A stretch of DNA of 27,781 bases from the NCBI GenBank assembly GCA_003049485.1, contig PYST01000446.1, positions 1 to 27,781 of the forward strand, in the 5' to 3' direction. The number at the start of each line of letters is the position of its first letter. The stretch's first letter is position 1. This document shows, piece after piece, positions 21,841 through 27,781 of the stretch. A program made the position numbers and the translations under genes. The DNA is from Ophioceras dolichostomum. Its lineage: Eukaryota; Ascomycota; Sordariomycetes; Magnaporthales; Ophioceraceae. The notes below the pieces were generated by a model. The model was not told the origin of the DNA and did no database searches. It saw nothing but the letters and a program-made list of their open reading frames with translations.

Positions 21841-23421
21841 ATGCCTTCCGCTCCCGACGAACCGCCAAGCCCAGGGAGCCCCCGCTCCTTCTGGGCACCT
21901 CCTGGTGGCGTCATCCCCTTCCTCCTCCGCGAGTCCGGCCTGCTCTCCGTCCGGCGGGCCGGGCTCGACGCGGTGCTCGTGATCCTCTGCCGCACGAGCC
22001 GCATGTTCGCCTACGGCGCCTCATCCATGGTCCTGGCTCTATTCCTCGCCGCGCTCGACGAGTCCGACGAGAGGATCGGCCTCTTCATGACGCTGACGCT
22101 GGCCGGCGACGTCGCCCTGTCGCTGTTTTTGACCCTCGTGGCGGACCGCGTCGGCCGCCGCCGTGTTGTTCTGGTCGGAAGCCTGCTGATGTGCTGCAGC
22201 GGGGCCGCGCTGGCGACCCTCGAGAACTATTGGTTGTTGCTCGCCGCCGCCGTGCTGGGCGTCCTGAGCGCCACGGGGATCGACGCGGGACCATTCAGGG
22301 CTATTGAGGAGAGCGTGTTGAGTGAGTTGACGACGCCTGAGACGAGGTCAGATGTGCTGGTTTGGTATGTCACGTCGGCGAGCTTGGGGTCGGCGGCCGG
22401 GTTTGAGCTGGCGGGGAGACTGGTGGAGGGGTTGAAGAGCAGGGAAGGGTGGACGCTATTGGGGGCGTACCATGCGGTGTTTTGGCTGTATGCCATCATG
22501 GGCGGCGTGGCGGGCGTGGCGAGCTTGTTGATGAGTCAGAGGTGCGAGCTGAAGGGGCGGACGATCGCTGGTGATGGTGATCCCAGCAGCGGGATTGATG
22601 ATGACCTAGAGGATTGTGAGGAAGAGGAGGAGGATTCTTCCCGACATGTTACGAACGGGAGCCAAAAGACCACTACTGGTAGTAGCAACGGCGGGGGCTT
22701 GTTCAGCGGGGTTAAGATCGGCTCCGACACGCTCCGCGTCATGCTCGCCTTATGGGCCCTGCTGATGATGGACTCGTTCGCCGACGGCATGGCCAACATG
22801 TCGTTCACGACCTACTTCCTCGACGAGGCGTTCCACCCGGCCAAGTCCACCGTCGGCGACCTCCTCTCGACGTGCTACGTCCTCGCCACCATCGCCACCT
22901 TCCTCGCGGGGCCGCTGGCCAGGCACATCGGCCTGGTCAGCACCATGGTCTTCACGCACATCCCGTCCTCGACCGCCGTGCTGCTGTTCCCCTTCGCGAC
23001 GAGCATGCCGATGGCCGCGGTGCTGCTACTGCTGCGCATCGGTCCCAACAACATGGACCAGGCTCCGCGGGCCGCGCTCATCGCCGCCGTGGTGCGCGCC
23101 GAGGAGCGTACCGCCGTTATGGGCGTGACAGGCACGCTGCGAACGCTGGCGGCTACTTTGGGACCGGGAGTCACGGGCTTGTTGGCGGGAAAGGGTCATT
23201 TCTGGATCGCGTTCGTGGTGGCGGGTGCGCTGAGGTTGACGTACGATTTCGGTCTCTGGATCATGTTCGCGAGTATCAGGCTTTACAGGCACGAGAAACC
23301 TGAAGGCGAAAGTGGACATGGGACTGCCGGCCAAAGACAAGGATATGAGCCGGTGCAAGGAGAGGATATTGACATAGATGACGACAACGTAGAGGAAGGC
23401 GTTTCTGGCAGGAGGGGCTAA
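21841..23421 (+). CDS. Major facilitator superfamily transporter
   Basis: This intronless gene of 526 residues starts at ATG 21841 (MPSAPDEPPSPGS). The frame is open upstream to ATG 21652, but the extra 63 residues carry no membrane segment and a TATA box lies between the two ATGs. It encodes a plasma- or organelle-membrane secondary transporter with two six-helix halves. Seen: MFS motif A in GDVALSLFLTLVADRVGRRRV (ADRVGRRR at about 101-108); a long cytoplasmic central loop (about 235-290) with the acidic run DDDLEDCEEEEED; a second half beginning DTLRVMLALWALLMMDSFADG; and the conserved GPNNMDQAPRAALIAAVVRAEERTAVMG helix-loop. The C-terminal tail is acidic (DIDIDDDNVEEG). It resembles uncharacterised fungal drug:H+ antiporter-like MFS proteins; the substrate is unknown. 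It is unrelated to the broken ACS-type permease further right. Confidence 0.92.
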   Translation: MPSAPDEPPSPGSPRSFWAPPGGVIPFLLRESGLLSVRRAGLDAVLVILCRTSRMFAYGASSMVLALFLAALDESDERIGLFMTLTLAGDVALSLFLTLVADRVGRRRVVLVGSLLMCCSGAALATLENYWLLLAAAVLGVLSATGIDAGPFRAIEESVLSELTTPETRSDVLVWYVTSASLGSAAGFELAGRLVEGLKSREGWTLLGAYHAVFWLYAIMGGVAGVASLLMSQRCELKGRTIAGDGDPSSGIDDDLEDCEEEEEDSSRHVTNGSQKTTTGSSNGGGLFSGVKIGSDTLRVMLALWALLMMDSFADGMANMSFTTYFLDEAFHPAKSTVGDLLSTCYVLATIATFLAGPLARHIGLVSTMVFTHIPSSTAVLLFPFATSMPMAAVLLLLRIGPNNMDQAPRAALIAAVVRAEERTAVMGVTGTLRTLAATLGPGVTGLLAGKGHFWIAFVVAGALRLTYDFGLWIMFASIRLYRHEKPEGESGHGTAGQRQGYEPVQGEDIDIDDDNVEEGVSGRRG

Positions 23422-23519
23422 GAGCTTCCCTGGCTGACATGGCATTTCCTCCTAGAAAATACACCCCCAAGCTACACATAGAAGAGTACAAGATAGCAAC
23501 AGCGGCCCCAAAATAAGTT
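23422..23519. other. 3' flank of the MFS gene
   Basis: This short normal-GC stretch follows the stop codon and ends abruptly at the AT-rich block that starts near 23512. No element is recognised in it. Confidence 0.5.
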
Positions 23520-23704
23520 ATATAATATATTATATACCTATACGCTGCAGATTCGGTTTACGGCGATAATTAGCCTCCTTTGCCGCTTTTATTAGCCGAT
23601 AATAAATTTATAACTAAAGCAAAAAGTAATTCGATTGGACGATATAATCGTCGAAGCTAAGTCCAGGTATATTCCGGGATATTTACAAGGCGATAGCATA
23701 GTCG
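23512..23704 (+). repeat. AT-rich left arm of an imperfect inverted repeat
   Basis: Composition switches to AT-rich, TpA-rich text (TATAATATATTATATACC, ACGATATAATCGT). The inner 25 bases (23680-23704, beginning TATTTACAA.GCGATAG) match the reverse complement of 26016-26040 at 22 positions. Further outward, ATAATTAGC, with TATATTAT about 30 bases beyond it, recurs in the same order and spacing in both arms. The oxoprolinase remnant stops exactly here. The texture fits RIP-mutated repeat DNA. Confidence 0.7.
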
Positions 23705-25031
23705 CTGGGCCCGGATGGGCGCTGGCGCCTTCGGAGCCGACCACCAACAGAGCGTTCCGCGCGAAGAGGATGGAGCCGCCCCAGCTGCGACGGTGGGGAC
23801 GTTCAGCGTAGGCACGTTGGTCGCCCGCGATGGCGGTCTCGGCCAGGTGGTCGTGCCGCGGCGGGAAACGTCTGTCCTGGTGCCGCCCATGTCGACCCGA
23901 TCAGGGGCATTCCGGTTCCGGTTCTGGCTCCCATTCCTGTTCCTGTTCCGCCTCCTCCATTGCTGCTATCACTATCATAACTCTCGTTATCAACAAAGCG
24001 CGACCAAGCGATTGCTACCACGCTGCCCGCCGGACCCCCGCCCAGCAGCGCCTCGTTGCCGCGCAATCGTGCCGCCTCCTTCAGCCAGCCCGGCGTCTGA
24101 GCACATGAACTCGATGCGCCCCGGCAGCACTCCGAATCTGCTCTCGAAGCTCCTCCCTGTTACCCCACGCGATGGGCGCGAGGCACGCCTCGGAGCGGGT
24201 CGAGTTGGCGCGGTTGAGCAGCTTGATCTGCGGGCTCGTTTTCCGATGACGTCGTCACGTACGCAAACCTTTCCTCCCGCGTGAGCCGGGCGACCGCGTC
24301 GGTTGAGGTGTAGTCCTCCATGGCGACGCGCTCGTTGATTTCGACCGCTGTCTCGTGCAGGGCGCGAGCTCTTTGCGGACGTTAAGGTCGAACAGCTTCG
24401 GGCGGGACTGGTCGCCGATCACGCACCCGTCCTTGAATCCTTTAGGACGGCCCAGCTAGCCCATCCTCCGAGTGGGAAGACGCGGGCGGCTTTCGCCGCG
24501 TGTGTCTGGGTCTGGACAATGCACAGCCCGTCCGGCCTTCCCTCAGCGCCTGCGATGCAGTAGTGTCTTGTATTCATTGCCGGGTATTTCTCAACAGGCT
24601 AGAGCACATATTGCACCCTGTGTAATACCGTACCAGGCAGGCGTCGTCGTGGAGGGGACGATGCACTATCCATCCTAGTGTACTCCATTGTAGGCCTCGG
24701 TTGATTGTTCCCGTAGGTGCCATTCCCGTGCGATATCGCCGAGATGGCCGCGAGAGGACGCTAGAGTCCATGGATCCAGTTCTGGCGAACTTACCCTTGG
24801 TGGTGAGGAAGGCGAATCTCTCTCCCGTCTGCTCCAGCAAGGCGTTCGTCGCCTCCGTGGTACCTATCTTGCATGATGCTGTGTGATGATGGAGATGTGA
24901 GTCCTCCGAGCCCGCTCAAAGGGCACTAAAGAAAATACCCAACTCACGGATCCCCGATCCGTCCAGCTTTTCGCCGACGGGGATCGGCTTCTCCTCGCCG
25001 ATCCTAAGCGCCCTCGGTGTTGGTTCATGGT
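23705..25031 (-). pseudogene. Broken 5-oxoprolinase / hydantoinase A gene fragment
   Basis: Reading the minus strand from 25031, family text appears in order but in changing frames: LRIGEEKPIPVGEKLDG (about 25005-24955), GTTEATNALLEQTGERFAF and LTTKG (24867-24795), a GTAAGT donor and 355-nt gap, FKDGCVIGDQSRPKLFDLNV (24439 on), ALHETAVEINERVAMEDY, REERFAYVTTSS, QIKLLNRANSTRSEA, SRFGVLPGRIEFMCSDAG, LRGNEALLGGGPAG, MPLIG then DMGGTRTDVSR, LAETAIAG, NVPTLNVPTVAAGA, GGSILFARNALLVVG and SAHPGPA (to 23705). These are hallmarks of the ATP-dependent enzyme that opens 5-oxoproline in the gamma-glutamyl cycle. At least six frame changes are needed. About 70 residues are missing between MEDY and REER. 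The first nucleotide-binding motif at the N-terminus and everything after HPGPA, including the B-type half, are absent. Clearly non-functional. Confidence 0.88.
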
Positions 25032-25188
25032 GGGTACCTGCTCACGTGGCAGCTGTTGCCTCAGTCCTAAGGCGTCAACTTGCAAGGCATCTACCTACCA
25101 AGCGGCCTTTATAAGGTCGCTCTCTCCACCAACGCACAGATAGCTTTCCTTTCGAAGAGAGACCAGAATTCAGTAGTATTTTGCACGC

Positions 25189-26015
25189 GTGCTTGTTCCT
25201 TTCCCCATTGGCCTCCCGACACTCGGGCTAATTCTTCGAGCCACCAAGTCATCAGTTCCGCTGCCCCGACACGCCACGCGCTACCTCAATGAGTGGGAGC
25301 GCCAACGCGCCCGTGGGCGCATAGAGGAGGAAGGCGGCAAGGCGATGAGGAAGATGGATTGGAGCGTCGCGAAGCGTATTTTTACGTCCTAGTAGGTGTG
25401 TACTTTCGAGGGCGGCTACTTGCTCTAGTCCCTGGCGGCGATGAAATCCTCCATGCAATTCTGCACGGCGTACCTGAAGTCCGGGAGCTTCCCCGTGGCG
25501 CAGATCGACATCCCGACCGCCATCGAGGCGGCCAACTTCTGAACTATGCTGATGAGGGCGTACGTCGCCGGCAAGATCGGTCGGAGGCGCCCCGTGTGCC
25601 TAGGTGTGGGCACGCTGCTGACTGCCCTGCCTGTTAAGTCGTGTTGGCGGTGTGGAACGTGGCCCACGACTTGAGGTTGGCAGCCTTCATCGGGCGCGGC
25701 GTGTACAGGTACTCACGCCGCTGCTGGCGGGTTGGGCGAACGAGACGCGCGGCGGCGACCAGCAGAAAAGGGCGTCCATTTTTTGGGCTTCATGACCGCC
25801 GTCGGACGGACCGTGTTGAACCCATTCCAGCAGGTGCAGCTCGCGAGCTCGTACGCGCCCGAGTTCGAGGAGTTGCACGGATGGGCGGGCGGTCTGGCGT
25901 TCGTCGTTGCGCTAACGTTGTGGACCGGTTTTGCATCCCCGCGATGCTGGCGTCGGGGGAGAAGAGGGAGGCTGCGTTGAAGGTGAGGACTGATGAGGAG
26001 GATACCCGGCGTGAC
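25189..26015 (+). pseudogene. Broken Dal5/Liz1-type (ACS family) MFS permease fragment
   Basis: Permease text runs in order: YLNEWERQRARGRIEEEGGK and MDWSVAKRIFTS (to 25386), then stops TAG TAG (25387-25392), a TAG near 25417 and a TGA near 25543 within one frame that still reads MKSSMQFCTAYLKSG, IDIPTAIEAANF and AYVAGKIGRRRPVCLGVGTL. After frame changes come LRLAAFIGRGVY, TPLLAGWANETRGGDQQKRA, FLGFMTAVGRTVLNPFQQVQ, APEFEELHGWAGGLAFVVAL and VRTDEEDTRRDR (to about 26013). GWANE..GD..KRA and QQV..APEF are typical of the allantoate/pantothenate/biotin permease group. Only the C-terminal half is present; roughly the first 250 residues are missing. Non-functional. It diverges from the oxoprolinase fragment with only about 160 bp between them. 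Confidence 0.85.
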
Positions 26016-26152
26016 CGACCATTCTATCGCTTTGTAAATACCCCCAAAATATTTCCCTAAACTTTGCATTTAATAATTTACTTCGCAAAAGCCAGCTAAT
26101 TATTGACGATTATCTGGTAGGATCACCATCGGATAATATAGATAAACGCGAT
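26016..26152 (-). repeat. AT-rich right arm of the imperfect inverted repeat
   Basis: Its inner end (26016-26040) is the reverse-complement partner of 23680-23704, and its further text (ATTTAATAATTTA, AGCTAATTATTGACGATTAT, ATAATATAG) is AT-rich like the left arm. It is about 50 bases shorter than the left arm because one segment of the left arm has no counterpart. Most differences in the best-matching part are transitions. The permease remnant ends at its boundary. Confidence 0.65.
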
Positions 26153-26952
26153 TGGTGGTAGCGGGTGGGGGGTCGCGGAAGACTGGGTGACGAGTGACGA
26201 CTTCGAGTCATCGAGGTGCGTCGCGACAGCATCGCGTGGGAAGTTGGCTGCTTTGGCCCGGTTGGAATGCTGTCCTGAACGGATCTAAAAGCCCAACTAG
26301 AAAGCCTTACACAACGTTGGTAATTTGAAGCTTCTATGTTGATTTATCGATACCGAGCTTTCGGTTTCTGTGCTGGAGATGGGATTTTCGTGATTCGGAT
26401 CAGGAGAGACGGGGGCAGGAAGAAAAGGTCATGTTTGACAACAGTTTGAGGATGATGGAAATCGCGTGATGAGGCACAACCGATGAGCCCCACATCATCA
26501 TCAGCCGCATCGTGAACTTGCCACAAATCCTCACCGATACCTCACCTCATCAAGTTCTCGCCGTTTCCTGGAATCGCCTTGGACATTCGGAGTGAAGATC
26601 CCGATTTTCGGGTTGGAGAGGCTGAGGCTTAATTGACCTATATCAGATCAAAACTTACAGCTGCATTGCAGTTACTTGGGAAGCTTTCTCTAACTTTGTT
26701 AACCACAATAGACCTCGTGAGGTCCATGGCGCCACCCCGCCGAGCTTGAAGAAAGCGACAGCACACAAGGTTTGCCATAACCAGGCCTTTCGGCGGTGAC
26801 TCGAACACGTTTCTCAATACGATGGCCTGCATGTGGTAATCTGCGCTGAGTCCAGATTTATCTGATGCGCCCTTCTTCACTACATCGCCCACCAACCAGA
26901 AACGATCAGCAACCCGTCACCGCCAACACCTTCTAGAAGCTTATACCACGCC
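26153..26952. other. Intergenic region before the right-edge gene
   Basis: Composition returns to that of ordinary flanking DNA. No gene is supported; the minus-strand frames of 60-85 codons have no domain. The last 60 bases are a CA-rich leader to ATG 26953. Confidence 0.5.
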
Positions 26953-27781
26953 ATGGACTCTCTGTATTTCGATACATTCGGCGACGATGTCGACGAGGTC
27001 GTCCCCCGCCGTTCGCCTGAGGAGGAGGCAGCAGAAGCCCGCAGTCGGGCCTACGCCGACGCCACCAGAGACTCCAAACAATGGCCCTGCAAGAACTGCA
27101 AGGGCAAGCCGCCACATCACTACTGCAAACGGTGCAAGGAGATCTGGATCGAACTCCACGGCGAGATTATGGCAGAGAACAGCAACGACGACAAGGATCC
27201 CGCCCGAGATGGGCGTGTGCGACGCGAATCAAGTCTGCCCAACATCGTGACGACAGATGAGTCATCAGATTCATCTCATCAGAATGACGGGGATTGGTTC
27301 GACGGATGGACGTCGCCTCGGCAGCTCACGCCGAGATCGCCGAATACGCGCTATCACCGCGACGCCGAGACGGACTTCAGCCTGGGATACGCCGGCTCTT
27401 ACCGGGGCACGGTCAGGACAACTGTCCAGGATGTCCCCGTGGACTACCTGGCGAGTGCCTACAGCCGCCGTGGCGGATACATAGGACCCCAAGAAACCTT
27501 GTATCTCGAGGAAAGCCGCATTCTCCAGCGCCCCGGCTTCGAGCCGCATAACTGGGCCCCACTACCCCAGGACTGGAACGCCGAACAAGCTCGGCGACTC
27601 TACTCCAGGGGCGATGACGACGCCACCACCACTTCCACCACCACTACTACTACGAGCACCGCAACCATAGCAGCGACGCCTACCATACGCCACAACTTGC
27701 CTATTTGGAGTCAAGAAGACGATCCCTACACCGCCGCAATCGCGAGAGGAACCCACTCCAGCCGTTACCGCCCGCCATACC
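26953..27781 (+). CDS. Unrecognised protein with a C4 zinc-ribbon-like motif, 3' end outside the window
   Basis: ATG 26953 (context CCATGG after a CA-rich leader) opens a frame that stays open for 276 codons to the last base, so the gene is cut by the window edge. The N-terminus is acidic (FGDDVDEVVPRRSPEEEAAE). Cys46, Cys49, Cys58 and Cys61 (CKNC-x8-CKRC) form a C-x2-C-x8-C-x2-C zinc-binding pattern. Then follow a Ser/Asp/Glu-rich stretch, a Tyr/Arg-rich middle part (DYLASAYSRRGGYIGPQETL) and a Thr-run encoded by an ACC/ACT microsatellite (about residues 221-240). There is no signal peptide or membrane segment. Largely disordered apart from the C4 motif; nucleic-acid or protein binding is possible but not shown. 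An intron before the window edge cannot be excluded. Confidence 0.75.
   Translation, partial: MDSLYFDTFGDDVDEVVPRRSPEEEAAEARSRAYADATRDSKQWPCKNCKGKPPHHYCKRCKEIWIELHGEIMAENSNDDKDPARDGRVRRESSLPNIVTTDESSDSSHQNDGDWFDGWTSPRQLTPRSPNTRYHRDAETDFSLGYAGSYRGTVRTTVQDVPVDYLASAYSRRGGYIGPQETLYLEESRILQRPGFEPHNWAPLPQDWNAEQARRLYSRGDDDATTTSTTTTTTSTATIAATPTIRHNLPIWSQEDDPYTAAIARGTHSSRYRPPY

Overview
The window is nuclear DNA of a filamentous ascomycete (Pezizomycotina, most likely Sordariomycetes-like). The evidence is short GT..AG introns of about 85-130 nt, an adenylation-thiolation-reductase alpha-aminoadipate reductase (lysine by the fungal alpha-aminoadipate route), wide gene spacing, many microsatellites, recurrent CCTACCTAGGTAGG-type tracts, and AT-rich blocks plus C-to-T stop codons that look like repeat-induced point mutation (RIP). 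The taxon is an inference from texture and not from a marker gene.

Layout from left to right. LYS2-type alpha-aminoadipate reductase (+, 735-4413, one intron). A decayed unknown gene (+, 5589-6757) with three in-frame TAG codons, an intron filled by a 79-unit AG tract and a 15-bp minisatellite at its 3' end. A class-I glutamine synthetase-like gamma-glutamyl ligase (-, 8028-9776, three exons). A classical short-chain dehydrogenase (+, 11402-12470, three exons). A small membrane protein interrupted by TGA (+, 13485-14009). An unrecognised 776-residue membrane protein (+, 15749-18079). A secreted NlpC/P60 cysteine peptidase with a cysteine-rich N-terminal part (+, 19001-20084, three exons). A tRNA-Ile(AAT)-like gene (21041-21126). 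An intact 12-TM-type MFS transporter (+, 21841-23421). At the right edge, the 5' part of an unrecognised zinc-ribbon-like gene (+, 26953 to beyond the window).

The most unusual stretch is 23.5-26.15 kb. Two AT-rich blocks that are imperfect inverted repeats of each other bracket 2.3 kb containing a frameshifted, internally deleted 5-oxoprolinase/hydantoinase A fragment (-) and, diverging from it, the C-terminal half of a Dal5/Liz1-type (ACS family) MFS permease (+), also broken. Both fragments stop where the inverted repeats begin. This could be a decayed gene-fragment-carrying inverted-repeat element, or a decayed catabolic gene pair bracketed by two old insertions.

Apart from that divergent pair and the divergent ligase/dehydrogenase pair, the genes do not form an evident pathway. 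They look like independently transcribed housekeeping and accessory genes. No complete gene cluster for a new system is visible; the inverted-repeat module, the RIP-like gene and the two unknown proteins are the points to follow up.
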